This document shows positions 24,476 to 33,355 of a stretch of 34,621 nt of DNA, one piece after another. The DNA is from Lachnospiraceae bacterium (GTDB lineage Bacteria > Bacillota > Clostridia > Lachnospirales > Lachnospiraceae). The notes under the pieces are model-generated. The model searched no databases and had not been told where the DNA came from. It worked only from the letters and a program-made list of their open reading frames with translations. The stretch lies in the NCBI GenBank assembly GCA_029071325.1, contig JAIEAP010000005.1, positions 1 to 34,621 on the forward strand. Direction: 5' to 3'. A program made the position numbers and the translations under genes. How positions within the stretch are numbered: the stretch's first letter is position 1; each line of letters begins with the position of its first letter.

Positions 24476-25784
24476 ATACAAACGAATCGCGCTGCATACC
24501 AGTGTATTCATGGGGCTTCTCGTATTTCTCTGGCTCCTTCTTGCGCTTGCCGCTGCGATTCCAAACACCGCATTGCAGACAAATATGGAGCAGAGCGCAC
24601 TGTCCTATAAAGAAAAAGCCACCTATTCCTATGAAAACGGTGATAAATGGAACGGCATCGGCGACAATTATGCCGACGCGGTTCTGCTGAACGTAAGCTG
24701 GAATATGGGCAGGGGCAACCCATTCCTCTCTTCTCTGGATACCTGGTATTATAACGGGGAAGCGCTTGGAGAAAATGTCGGGCTTTACTTAACCGTCATA
24801 GACGAGACCATACCTCTCAACACGGATTACACCCGCTATTGGCACGGCTCCGCAATGTTTGTACGTCTGCTGCATCTCATCACTGATGTGGATGGGATCA
24901 AATGGATCGGTTTTCTCGCAGTGCTTTTATGCGCCCTGATCACAATCGGCATCCTGATCCGTCACGGACATATCTGCCTGGCAGCCGCACTGGCTTTATC
25001 CATGCTGTCCGTACAGATCTGGAACATCCGGTTAAGCCTGGAATACCAGCCAACTTTCCTTCTCTGCTTTCTGTTCTCCTGCCTGTATCTGTGGTCAGAG
25101 CGAAACCATGAAACATACCTCACCTATCTATCGATTGCCGGAGGGGTGCTGACCGCTTTTTTTGACTTTCTTACCACAGAAACTCTCGTACTGCTTCTGC
25201 CCTTAATTCTTGTTGTAGCGGTAAGGGCAGCCGAAAACCGCCTGGGCAGCTTCCGGGAAAATATCCGGCTGATAGCATCCTGCGGTCTGTGCTGGCTTCT
25301 TGCCTACGGAGGCGCTTTTATCATGAAATGGACAGCCGCTTCTTTGGCTGCAGGAGAGAATAAATTCCTTATTGCACTCTCCTCCGTAGAGGAACGTATT
25401 GGCGGGGGGCTTTTGGGGCGCGGTCCCGAAAATCCACTGTTACGGATTCCTGCGGCAATCCTGGCCAATCTCACGGTACTATTCGGTGGCGACAAACGCC
25501 TGGACCTTGTCCGAGTAGTCCTTGGACTATTATTTACAGTTCTGATATGCGGTTCTCTGCTGTATCTGTTTCACCGGGGGAACTGTGACAAAACGGCGCT
25601 GAAACTGCTTGCGCTTCTGGGTTCTGTCGTATTCCTGCGGTATATGGTCTTAAATAATCACTCCTACCTGCATGAATTTTTTACATACCGCGCACTGTTT
25701 GCCCCCATTATGGCACTCTTGTCGGGGATGATACTCTCCATGGAGCTTCCTGTCAGAAAGAAGAAAGGGATCAAAAAACAATGA
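24468..25784 (+). CDS. Polytopic membrane protein, possible GT-C glycosyltransferase
   Basis: A 438-residue protein with a first helix (about 8-30), a large outside loop (about 31-140, with NYADAVLLNVSWNMGRGNPF and YTRYWHGSAM) and about eight further helices. A conserved-looking NHSYLHEFFTYRA occurs just before the last helix. The architecture (early long loop with acidic residues, many helices) fits GT-C type enzymes that use polyprenyl-phosphate sugars; the next gene is a dolichol-phosphate-mannosyltransferase-like GT2, a common partner. I do not recognise the exact family. The ATG at 24468 overlaps the previous gene; the upstream in-frame ATG at 24378 lies inside the HD gene and was rejected. 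Confidence 0.6.
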   Translation: MNKYKRIALHTSVFMGLLVFLWLLLALAAAIPNTALQTNMEQSALSYKEKATYSYENGDKWNGIGDNYADAVLLNVSWNMGRGNPFLSSLDTWYYNGEALGENVGLYLTVIDETIPLNTDYTRYWHGSAMFVRLLHLITDVDGIKWIGFLAVLLCALITIGILIRHGHICLAAALALSMLSVQIWNIRLSLEYQPTFLLCFLFSCLYLWSERNHETYLTYLSIAGGVLTAFFDFLTTETLVLLLPLILVVAVRAAENRLGSFRENIRLIASCGLCWLLAYGGAFIMKWTAASLAAGENKFLIALSSVEERIGGGLLGRGPENPLLRIPAAILANLTVLFGGDKRLDLVRVVLGLLFTVLICGSLLYLFHRGNCDKTALKLLALLGSVVFLRYMVLNNHSYLHEFFTYRALFAPIMALLSGMILSMELPVRKKKGIKKQ

Positions 25785-26482
25785 ACGAGATGGAACTTAC
25801 CATTTTGATGCCCTGCCTCGACGAAAGCAAAAGTCTTGCCTTCTGCATCAAAGAGGCTCAGCGCTATATTCATACAAGCGGCGTCTCCGCCGAAATCCTC
25901 ATTGCCGACAACAACAGCACGGACGGTTCCCGGGAAATTGCCGCAGACTGCGGCGCGCATGTGGTGGTCATCTCTGAAAGAGGATACGGCAATGCCTTGA
26001 TGGGAGGTATTCGGGCGGCGCGGGGCAAATATGTTCTGATCGGAGACTGCGACGGCAGTTATGACTTTTCCCAGGCAGACGAGTTTTTACAAAAGCTTCG
26101 CGCAGGTTTCTCCCTTGTGGTTGGTAACCGCTATCTCGGCGGCATAGAGAAACATGCCATGCCCTTTTTGCACCGTCGGATCGGAGTCCCTCTTCTGTCT
26201 ATGCTGGGAAGATGGCGATACAAAGTAAAAATCGGGGATTTTCATTGCGGGCTGCGCGCCTTCCACCGCCAAACGGCATTGTCCCTTGACCTGCAATGCG
26301 GCGGCATGGAATTTGCCACTGAGCTCATTGGCAGATTTGCCGATGCCGGGGAACCGATCTGTGAAATTCCAACCGTGCTGCGATGTGACAGACGGGGCGG
26401 TCATTCCCACCTAAAGACTATTTCTGACGGATGGCGGCACCTGCAACTGATACTTTTGCACAACGGTCGAAAGGATAGATAA
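25781..26482 (+). CDS. GT2 family glycosyltransferase (dolichol-phosphate mannosyltransferase-like)
   Basis: A 233-residue enzyme of the GT-A fold. It shows the nucleotide-sugar start (LTILMPCLDESKSLAFCIKEA), IADNNSTDGSREIA, the metal-binding DCDGSYD (about 89-95) and VVGNRYLGG. Such enzymes transfer a sugar from NDP-sugar to polyprenyl phosphate. There is no C-terminal membrane anchor, so it works at the inner face and probably supplies the neighbouring membrane protein. Its ATG overlaps that gene's stop (ATGA). It closes the first transcription unit of the locus. Confidence 0.88.
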   Translation: MNEMELTILMPCLDESKSLAFCIKEAQRYIHTSGVSAEILIADNNSTDGSREIAADCGAHVVVISERGYGNALMGGIRAARGKYVLIGDCDGSYDFSQADEFLQKLRAGFSLVVGNRYLGGIEKHAMPFLHRRIGVPLLSMLGRWRYKVKIGDFHCGLRAFHRQTALSLDLQCGGMEFATELIGRFADAGEPICEIPTVLRCDRRGGHSHLKTISDGWRHLQLILLHNGRKDR

Positions 26483-26497
26483 TTGCATCATTATCAC

Positions 26498-26526
26498 TTC
26501 ACTTTTTCCTGTAATGCTGATATAAT
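26498..26526 (+). promoter_or_regulatory. Promoter of the secreted-protein/FecR unit
   Basis: -35 TTCACT (26498-26503), 17-nt spacer, -10 TATAAT (26521-26526). It starts a separate message downstream of the GT2 gene. Confidence 0.65.
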
Positions 26527-26579
26527 ATGGACAGAATTGTATCCAAATGACTCACCTGACATATGCGGAGGAAAATAGT

Positions 26580-28037
26580 ATGAAGAAAAGATGGAAAGGG
26601 CTGCTTGCGCTATGGCTGGCATTTATTGTTACCGTATTATCTCCATCCATGACGGTATCTGCCATAGACAAAGAAACCGGCATGATACACGGCTATATAT
26701 ACCACAATAATATGGATGACCTGAAAAGTTATAATCTATGGGATCTCAATAAAGAACCACATACCATATATCTGGATACGCCATTGGACACACAGCTTGA
26801 TATTTCAGATTTTATGCCTTATGCCGGACATATCCAGGATGGCTGGATACTGTGGGGATTTTATGAATACGGCGTGGTAGAAGGCTGCGACCGTTTCTAT
26901 ACCATAGACGGTACGATTACCCAAGAGGAGTATGACGCCTTCACGGATACCCTCGCAGACCATGGACTGAGCAAAATATTATTCCTCCCAAGCTGGAAAT
27001 GCAAGTACGAGATTACCCATCAGCCGCTCCCGGCAGAACCATATATATCCACCAACGAGCCCGGCTCTTACCAATGGTATCCGGCCTCGATGGATGACTA
27101 CGGCAACGCCATAACTGTCGGGCCTGCAGTGCCGGGTCAGATATCCAATGTATTTACAGGCGGAGCCGGAAGCTATGTCTGCAAAATTACCTATGATGAC
27201 TACACGCTCACCAGCGATCTTGTTACCATCACAGAGCACGCGATTACCAGAGAAGAAGCGAAAAACGGCGCTTATACCCTGTCTGTGAACGGTAAAGAGC
27301 TAACCTCCTCTTTTGCACTTTCAGGACAAACGGTGATGGTAACCCCGGTTCCTTCACCCGGTTATGTTCTGGATAAGATTACAGTAACCGCAGCCGATGA
27401 CAGTAAGACGGCAGTAACGGTTGACCGCAACGGCTGCTTTACCATGCCGGATCATCCGGTTACCGTGCAGGTTTCCTTTACGGAGCAGACCTTTGAGATC
27501 ACACTCCCGGGAGGCGCAGGATACCTCGCGGCTGTCGCAGACGGACAGGCAGCCCCTGTATTCTACGGCGGTTCTTATTCCTTTACCATTACGATAGCTG
27601 ACGGATATACGGCATCGGACAGCTTTGCCGTCACCGCAAACGGCCGTACGCTGGCAGGAACCAGCACGGATGGAAGGACTTATACTTATACCATTACGGA
27701 TATTACCGAAGCCCAGACAGTTTCTGTCGCAGGCGTCACCTTAGTTCCCGCCTCCGAACCGGAACCTCCGGCAAATACGGACGTACCCGCTAACACAGAT
27801 ACTCCGGCCCCTGACAACACTCCTGCCAATACAGATACCCCGGCAAACGGGGCACCTGTTGCAGGCAATCGTGTCGGAAATAATATACTTTCCGGCGGCA
27901 TTCTGTCACTGGCAAGCGGAACCGCATACCAGCTTGGCAACGGAAAATGGACCGTAGCAGGCGACAGCACGATATACGAAGGCGGAAGCGTCTTCTATGT
28001 AACAAGTAGCGGCAGCTATAACTTCCACCAGCAATAA
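26580..28037 (+). CDS. Secreted multi-domain surface protein, unknown
   Basis: A 485-residue exported protein. A signal peptide ends near residue 28 (VTVLSPSMTVSA). The N-terminal third is unassigned, with YHNNMDDLKSYNLWDL and DTQLDISDFMPYAG. An Ig-like stretch follows (GSYQWYPAS, GAGSYVCKITYDDYTL), then bacterial-surface-repeat-like modules (SGQTVMVTPVPSPGYVLDKI, FTMPDHPVTVQVSF). A Pro/Asn/Thr linker of about 35 residues with repeated PANTD/PADN units comes next. The last ~50 residues (NILSGGILSLASGTAYQLG, TVAGDSTIYEGG) form a small C-terminal domain. No LPXTG or membrane anchor is seen, so it is secreted or held by the C-terminal domain. GGAGG 8 nt before the ATG sets the start. It is followed 12 nt later by the FecR gene. 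Confidence 0.8.
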   Translation: MKKRWKGLLALWLAFIVTVLSPSMTVSAIDKETGMIHGYIYHNNMDDLKSYNLWDLNKEPHTIYLDTPLDTQLDISDFMPYAGHIQDGWILWGFYEYGVVEGCDRFYTIDGTITQEEYDAFTDTLADHGLSKILFLPSWKCKYEITHQPLPAEPYISTNEPGSYQWYPASMDDYGNAITVGPAVPGQISNVFTGGAGSYVCKITYDDYTLTSDLVTITEHAITREEAKNGAYTLSVNGKELTSSFALSGQTVMVTPVPSPGYVLDKITVTAADDSKTAVTVDRNGCFTMPDHPVTVQVSFTEQTFEITLPGGAGYLAAVADGQAAPVFYGGSYSFTITIADGYTASDSFAVTANGRTLAGTSTDGRTYTYTITDITEAQTVSVAGVTLVPASEPEPPANTDVPANTDTPAPDNTPANTDTPANGAPVAGNRVGNNILSGGILSLASGTAYQLGNGKWTVAGDSTIYEGGSVFYVTSSGSYNFHQQ

Positions 28038-28049
28038 AGAGAGGTATTT

Positions 28050-29063
28050 ATGAAAAAAGCAACGTTACTTAAGATGATCGCCATTTTCGTTGGCGCTGCT
28101 GCTGTTATTACCGGAATCCTGCTGGCTGTATTTCACTTTTCTAAGAGCGCAGACTCCTATCGCTCCATATTGATTTACGAATTGGAAGGAAGAGCTGACA
28201 TTGAACGGAAAGGAACCGGCACATTTGCTGCGGCAGAAAATCTCTATCTGGAATCCGGCGACCGAATTATGGTATTGGCAGAAAGCTTTATGCGCCTGAA
28301 GCTGGATGATGATAAATATATTATGGTAGAGGAGAATTCCACCCTCTCCATTGCCGCTGCCGGCACCAAGGAAGACTCCAGGACCACCATTCATCTGGAG
28401 CAGGGCGCCATAACCAATGAGATACAGAATTCCCTAAGCCCTGATTCCATGTACGAAGTCACCACGCCCAATTCCGTTATGGCTGTCCGCGGAACTACAT
28501 TTCGAGTGGAAATCCTGTATGACAAAGACGGAGAAGTTTACTCAAAGTTATCCACCTTTGAAGGGAAAGTTGTTTGCAGATTGATCTATCCGGACGGAAC
28601 TATGGATGAGGAAGTACCGGTAGACGCCGGCAAAGAGGTTATCATTCACAGCAATCAGGATTTGACAGAATATCTGACAGATCCCTCCGATATTAATTAC
28701 GAAGATCTCTCGCTGGAGACCCTGTACCTTCTTCAGGAACTGATGGAAAACGGTACGCAGATTGCCGGAATCGACCGAGAAGAACTGGACGAATTGATTC
28801 ACAGATTAGAAGGTAACGAGTCACCGGAAGACAGCGAAGAACCAGAGGACACGCAACAGGCGGAAAATACAGATGCATCGGCAAATACTCAAACTTACAC
28901 CGTAACATTTGTATATCAGGGTGCGGTATTTGGAACCCAATCTGTACAAGGCGGTGAGAACGCCGTTCGGCCACGGCTGAGCCCCACTGCTTCGGGAACA
29001 TGGGATTTTGATTTTTCCACTGCTATCAACTCCGACACTACAATCGAATGGAAGACAAATTAA
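28050..29063 (+). CDS. Membrane-anchored FecR-domain protein
   Basis: A 337-residue protein with one N-terminal membrane helix (about 8-29) and an outside FecR domain (about 50-200), with VRGTTFRVEIL, GDRIMVLAESFMRLKLDDD and LEQGAI as core blocks. A helical segment (DLSLETLYLLQELMENG) and an acidic Glu/Asp-Pro linker (257-285) follow. A C-terminal InlB/Flg_new-like repeat (YTVTFVYQGAVFGTQSVQGG) ends the protein. FecR domains outside siderophore systems often occur with CHASE2 cyclases or surface structures. Here it lies in the same locus as a CHASE2 cyclase, about 6 kb downstream. It could hold or sense the adjacent secreted protein; that is inference. Confidence 0.85.
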   Translation: MKKATLLKMIAIFVGAAAVITGILLAVFHFSKSADSYRSILIYELEGRADIERKGTGTFAAAENLYLESGDRIMVLAESFMRLKLDDDKYIMVEENSTLSIAAAGTKEDSRTTIHLEQGAITNEIQNSLSPDSMYEVTTPNSVMAVRGTTFRVEILYDKDGEVYSKLSTFEGKVVCRLIYPDGTMDEEVPVDAGKEVIIHSNQDLTEYLTDPSDINYEDLSLETLYLLQELMENGTQIAGIDREELDELIHRLEGNESPEDSEEPEDTQQAENTDASANTQTYTVTFVYQGAVFGTQSVQGGENAVRPRLSPTASGTWDFDFSTAINSDTTIEWKTN

Positions 29064-29074
29064 ATAAGCCAACA

Positions 29075-29110
29075 AACGGGCTGTGGCATACTTGAATGCC
29101 ACAGCCCGTT
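29075..29110. terminator. Terminator between the FecR gene and the amylase
   Basis: Perfect 15-bp palindrome AACGGGCTGTGGCAT / ATGCCACAGCCCGTT over a 6-nt loop (29090-29095). The minus-strand side is followed by a T-rich stretch, the plus side by a weaker AAACTTT, so it works best for the minus-strand amylase but can serve both convergent genes. Confidence 0.85.
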
Positions 29111-29139
29111 AAACTTTCCGAGAAACTTCAATTCTCCTG

Positions 29140-30858
29140 TTATTCTGCCCTGATGATCGTCACCGAATATGCAGGCATAGTCACCACGCCGTTTTCCATA
29201 CTCACGGCATCTAAGCCGGTCAACAGCATTCCTCCAATGGAACCACCATCTTTCACAGTTTTCCCAGACAACTCCACTGCCGATATATCCACTGTCTGTT
29301 CTTCCGCCGAAACATTAAACAACAGCAGCAGCTCGCTGCCTTCATAACTCTTACAGATTGCCGCAATATTCTCGTTCGAAATATCTGCCAGGTTCTCCAC
29401 CTCACCCCGGGCAATCTCGGGATAACGGTTCCGCAGCCTGATTGCCTGTTTAAAGTAATTGTAGACAGACATGGAATCGTCCTGCTGTTCCTCCAGGCTT
29501 CCATACTTCATTTTCACATCATCCATGTACTCGGGACCGTCACACATTCCCGCCTTATCGGGGTCAGATGACCACTGCATGGGGGCACGCTTATTCTCAT
29601 CCTTGCCGGCGCCCTTCATACCCAATTCTTCTCCGTAATAGATAAAACAGTTGCCTGCCATCATCAGATTCATTGCGCCTGCAATTTTCGTCTGCGCCTC
29701 ACTGTCATCACCGGAATAATAGCCTGCGCTTCTGCCCAGATCATGATTCGTATAAAAAGGCGCGTCAATATAAGTATCACTGTATGCCCCGAACAGCTCC
29801 GGCAGAGAAGACGTTACGTTGGCATAGCCCTGAGCGCCGCTGGAACTCGTTCCCTTCACTACGTTTGCAATGATGCCTTCCTGATTGGCAAAATCAAAAT
29901 TAAACACGCTGTCTATTCCGCTCTCATAATATTTTGCATAAGTATCACGGTCTGTCCAGACCTCAGCTACAATGTAGGAATCCGGGTCTTTTTCCTTGAC
30001 CATCGTGTTAAACCAGGTCAATACCTCCACATTGGCAGAAGTCTGATCAGAATAATATTCCTTTGCCGCATCCAATCGGAATCCGTCAACGCCTTTGTCC
30101 ATCCAGAAGGTCGTAATGTTATCAAATTCCTGACGGACCGCTCCGCTCGCCAGATTCAAATCCGGCATCTCGCTCCAGAACTTGCCTTCGTAATACCAGT
30201 CACTGCTTCCCGCCTGATAATAGACTCCATTTTCCTTCGTTTGGGAGAAATTATAATAATCCACATAAGGACACTCGCCCGGGTCCGGCGTCTCTCCCTC
30301 AGACAATCCTTCCAGATACCTGCACGCCTCCGTAAACCAGGGATGCTGAGATGACGTATGATTCATTACAAAATCAATGATCACTCGAATGCCCCGTTCA
30401 TGGCATGCCGCTATCAATTCGTCAAAATCCTCCATAGTCCCGTATTCAGGATCAATGGCTTCATAGTCTGTCACATCATACTTATGATAGGTAGTAGAGG
30501 GCATGATGGGCATCAGCCAGATACCATTGCACCCCAGATCCGTATCCGTTGCATCATCTCCGTCATTGATATAATCCAGATGGTCAATGAGCCCCCTAAG
30601 ATCTCCCACACCGTCTCCATCACTGTCTGCAAAGCTGTACACAAACACCTCATAATAAGTGCGATACTTATCGTCAATCACCTGCAAATCTCCGGCATTC
30701 GCCTCATACATTGCCGCCCCTTCTTCTGCCGGTGTCATAGCGCTTTCCGTCGGCTGCTCTGTACCGTCCTTGCCGCCGCTATCCTGGGCACAGCCCGCCA
30801 TAAAACTTCCCAACATCAGACAGCCCGCCAACAGCAGCGCTTCCATTCGTCTCCTCAT
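29140..30858 (-). CDS. Secreted GH13 alpha-amylase lipoprotein
   Basis: A 572-residue starch-degrading enzyme anchored outside the cell. The N-terminus has a lipoprotein signal with lipobox MAGC (C23) and an acidic Ser/Thr linker to about residue 60. The GH13 barrel then shows all landmarks: calcium-site SDGDGVGDLRG (79-89), region I DFVMNHTS (162-169), nucleophile D263 (GFRLDAAKE), acid/base E299 (VAEVW) and D373 (TNHDLGR). A C-terminal beta domain ends the protein (VSAEEQTVDIS). The ATG at 30858 follows AAGGAG by 9 nt. It is downstream of malEFG, so maltodextrins released by this enzyme are imported by that transporter. Confidence 0.95.
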   Translation of the reverse strand: MRRRMEALLLAGCLMLGSFMAGCAQDSGGKDGTEQPTESAMTPAEEGAAMYEANAGDLQVIDDKYRTYYEVFVYSFADSDGDGVGDLRGLIDHLDYINDGDDATDTDLGCNGIWLMPIMPSTTYHKYDVTDYEAIDPEYGTMEDFDELIAACHERGIRVIIDFVMNHTSSQHPWFTEACRYLEGLSEGETPDPGECPYVDYYNFSQTKENGVYYQAGSSDWYYEGKFWSEMPDLNLASGAVRQEFDNITTFWMDKGVDGFRLDAAKEYYSDQTSANVEVLTWFNTMVKEKDPDSYIVAEVWTDRDTYAKYYESGIDSVFNFDFANQEGIIANVVKGTSSSGAQGYANVTSSLPELFGAYSDTYIDAPFYTNHDLGRSAGYYSGDDSEAQTKIAGAMNLMMAGNCFIYYGEELGMKGAGKDENKRAPMQWSSDPDKAGMCDGPEYMDDVKMKYGSLEEQQDDSMSVYNYFKQAIRLRNRYPEIARGEVENLADISNENIAAICKSYEGSELLLLFNVSAEEQTVDISAVELSGKTVKDGGSIGGMLLTGLDAVSMENGVVTMPAYSVTIIRAE

Positions 30859-30904
30859 AGAAGATATCTCCTTTTCTCAAATTATTTCCGTTTATTATCT
30901 TTCC

Positions 30905-30938
30905 AAAAAAGCGAGGCACATATCATGCCTCGCTTTCT
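30905..30938 (-). terminator. Terminator between malG and the amylase
   Basis: On the minus strand GCGAGGCA pairs with TGCCTCGC, flanked by an A-rich 5' arm and a run of six Ts, about 20 nt after malG. No clear promoter follows before the amylase, so read-through is the likely source of its message. Confidence 0.85.
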
Positions 30939-30958
30939 TACTTTCGTTCAAAAAGCCA

Positions 30959-31837
30959 TTAACCTTTCACAGCTCCGCTCATGCCTTCTACATAGAACTT
31001 CTGTGTCATGATAAAGAGAATCGCAATAGGAACAGATACCACAACCGCACCTGCCGCAAAACAATTAAACCAATTATATATATACTCCTTCTCTAACATA
31101 TTCCACAATCCAATAGACACTGTAAATTGGGTCGCATCTGCACGACAGATAACCTTTGCAAATACAAAGTCGATCCAAGGACCCATGAAGGAGGTCAGAA
31201 TGGTGTATACAATAATAGGTTTGCTCAGTGGAATCGTCACCTTCGTAAAAATATTCCATCTGGTGGCTCCGTCAATAATTGCCGCCTCATCCAGGGACTT
31301 GGGGATAGTATCAAAGAATCCCTTTGCCACATAGAAGTTGACGCCAGCTCCTGCCGAGAATACAATAATCAACGCTAGCCTTATCATGCTTCCATTTGTC
31401 AGATTAAAAGCCTGCAGGATATAATATACAGCAATCATAGACATAAAGGAAGGAAACAATCCAAGAATCATTGCAATATTCATGTAAGGTTTTCTCATCT
31501 TAAAACGCATCCGGGACATGCAGTATGCCACAGAAAGCACAAAGATTGTTGAAACAATACAACAACACACTCCAATAATAAAAGTATTCAAAAACATTTG
31601 TGGAAAGTCCATTATACTTCTATCAGTAAAAAGTCTGATGTAATTATCAAAGGTATAACTCTTAGGAAAGAAGGTTGATACATAAGCTCCCTTCTCTGCA
31701 CGAAAACTAATCAATATCACCCATATTACAGGCAACACCCAAACAAAAGCTAATGCTGCCAGGATTATATGTACGATAATATTAACAATTGTCTTGCGCG
31801 TCTTCACACCGGTAGTAACAGTCTTCGTTTTACTCAT
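30959..31837 (-). CDS. malG: Maltodextrin ABC transporter permease, MalG-type
   Basis: A 292-residue inner-membrane permease with six helices (first about 20-45) and the EAA loop EAAIIDGATRWNIFTKVTIP, which contacts the ATPase. It partners MalF and the binding protein to bring in maltose or maltodextrins; the ATPase (MsmX-like) is not in the window. The ATG overlaps the malF stop (TAATG), so translation is coupled. The sugar assignment rests on the neighbouring amylase, since permeases of this family are not specific by sequence alone. Confidence 0.88.
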   Translation of the reverse strand: MSKTKTVTTGVKTRKTIVNIIVHIILAALAFVWVLPVIWVILISFRAEKGAYVSTFFPKSYTFDNYIRLFTDRSIMDFPQMFLNTFIIGVCCCIVSTIFVLSVAYCMSRMRFKMRKPYMNIAMILGLFPSFMSMIAVYYILQAFNLTNGSMIRLALIIVFSAGAGVNFYVAKGFFDTIPKSLDEAAIIDGATRWNIFTKVTIPLSKPIIVYTILTSFMGPWIDFVFAKVICRADATQFTVSIGLWNMLEKEYIYNWFNCFAAGAVVVSVPIAILFIMTQKFYVEGMSGAVKG

Positions 31838-33219
31838 TACATGAATCCCTCCTCATCTTTATATGAATTGGTGTTGCGGTATGTCACCAATGCAACAATG
31901 GCAAGAACTACGAAGGTCATAATACCAATTACAGCACCCAGATTATAGTATCGCTGATCTACCGTCAGCTTATACAACCAGGTAACGAGAAGATCTGTCT
32001 TACCTGCCGTATTTCCCACATTGGTAGGATTACCTCCAGACAACAGGAATATGACGTTAAAGTTGTTGATATTTCCGGTAAACTGTGTAATCAGATACGG
32101 AGTCATAACAAACAACATGTAGGGCAATGTGATCTTGAAAAAGGTCTGCACTGCATTCGCTCCGTCAATTTTTGCCGCCTCGTAGAGTTCTGCCGGAATA
32201 TTCTGTAAGATACCTGTCACCTGCAGAATAGTATACGGAATACCTACCCACAGATTAATAACAATAACTGTCACACGTGCCCACATCGCATTGGTAAAAA
32301 AAGGTAAAGCACGATCAATAATGCCAAGATTTATCAGCAGATTATTTACAATGCCATCCTGCTGTAACATAGTTCTCATAATCAGCAATGATACAAATTG
32401 AGGCACTGCAATGGAAAGCACAAAGCAAAAACGCCAAAATGCTTTTGCTTTTGTTTCTTTACGATTAATAACAATGGCAAGAATCATACCAAAAATATAA
32501 TTCAATACCGTTGCTAAAATGGCCCAAATCAACGTCCATCCTAATACAGAATAGAACTGAGTCCCAACGCTATCCTGGAAATTCAAAATTTTTGCAAAGG
32601 TATTAAACCCTACCCAATCAAATAATACCTCTTTTTCGCCAGACTTACTGTAGTTGGTAAATGCCATTGTAATATTATAAAGCAACGGCAATACAGTAAA
32701 GACTAAAATACCGATCAATGGTAACGCCAACAGTAATTTATGTAAATTTTGATTGAACAAACTCTTGAAATCTTCTTTAAAAGTATTCAGATGCCCGCCC
32801 TCTTTGGCAAGCACTTCTGATTTATAAGAACTCTTAACCGCGTCTCTCCACACAAGAATAAAGAGAAAAGTAATAAAAACTGTTGCCACACCGTACAGAA
32901 GAATCAGCCTGGACTGATGTCCTGCCGTGTATTCGTAAATCATTTTTGATTCATTCCACACCTCTTGCGTCTCCAGCCAGCCTAAAGACGGCAGCATGGA
33001 CAGAGCATAGAACCCATATGAAATCATATAATACAGATACGCCGCTTCTATAACAAGGAACATCAGTCCTTTGACGATCTGCTTATGCACAATATTTCCT
33101 AATCCTAATATCACCAAGGAGAGCTTAGTAACCACATTCCCCTTTACCAACGCATTTATAACTGTATAGGGCGTCTGAAACTCTTTTCCTTTCTTACTTT
33201 TCGCATCAGCCTTCTTCAC
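31837..33219 (-). CDS. malF: Maltodextrin ABC transporter permease, MalF-type
   Basis: A 460-residue permease with an N-terminal part of its own (two extra helices about 50-120) before the canonical core and EAA motif ELYEAAKIDGANAVQTFFKI. The start is a GTG at 33219 with AGGAGG 8 nt upstream; the frame is open further to a TTG at 33294, but that would put the start inside an mRNA hairpin. The extended N-terminus is typical of Lachnospiraceae MalF proteins. It lies between malE and malG in one operon. Confidence 0.9.
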   Translation of the reverse strand: MKKADAKSKKGKEFQTPYTVINALVKGNVVTKLSLVILGLGNIVHKQIVKGLMFLVIEAAYLYYMISYGFYALSMLPSLGWLETQEVWNESKMIYEYTAGHQSRLILLYGVATVFITFLFILVWRDAVKSSYKSEVLAKEGGHLNTFKEDFKSLFNQNLHKLLLALPLIGILVFTVLPLLYNITMAFTNYSKSGEKEVLFDWVGFNTFAKILNFQDSVGTQFYSVLGWTLIWAILATVLNYIFGMILAIVINRKETKAKAFWRFCFVLSIAVPQFVSLLIMRTMLQQDGIVNNLLINLGIIDRALPFFTNAMWARVTVIVINLWVGIPYTILQVTGILQNIPAELYEAAKIDGANAVQTFFKITLPYMLFVMTPYLITQFTGNINNFNVIFLLSGGNPTNVGNTAGKTDLLVTWLYKLTVDQRYYNLGAVIGIMTFVVLAIVALVTYRNTNSYKDEEGFM

Positions 33220-33247
33220 GCTCTGGGCCTCCTCCACTCTTATAATA

Positions 33248-33286
33248 GGACACTCCAGAGTGCCGTTGCCAGCATCTGGAGCGTCC
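33248..33286 (-). promoter_or_regulatory. Intercistronic hairpin between malE and malF
   Basis: On the minus strand GGACGCTCCAGA pairs with TCTGGAGTGTCC (12 bp, one G-T pair) over 15 nt, followed by TATTATAAG. With no real T-run it is more likely an mRNA-stabilising or partial-termination element, which keeps the binding protein more abundant than the permeases. Confidence 0.65.
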
Positions 33287-33355
33287 TGCACCAATCACTC
33301 TAGTAAATCATACTATTTTGCCATCAAAACAACTAGTCACGGCATTACACATTAC

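Noticed and set aside
29075-29110. A second copy of the GGGCTGT-ended element
   Set aside because: It is only a short perfect palindrome of terminator size between convergent genes, lacks the TAATTACTC continuation and has no target duplication.
33220-33294. A TTG start for malF at 33294
   Set aside because: It lies ahead of the mRNA hairpin without a ribosome site, while the GTG at 33219 has AGGAGG at good spacing.
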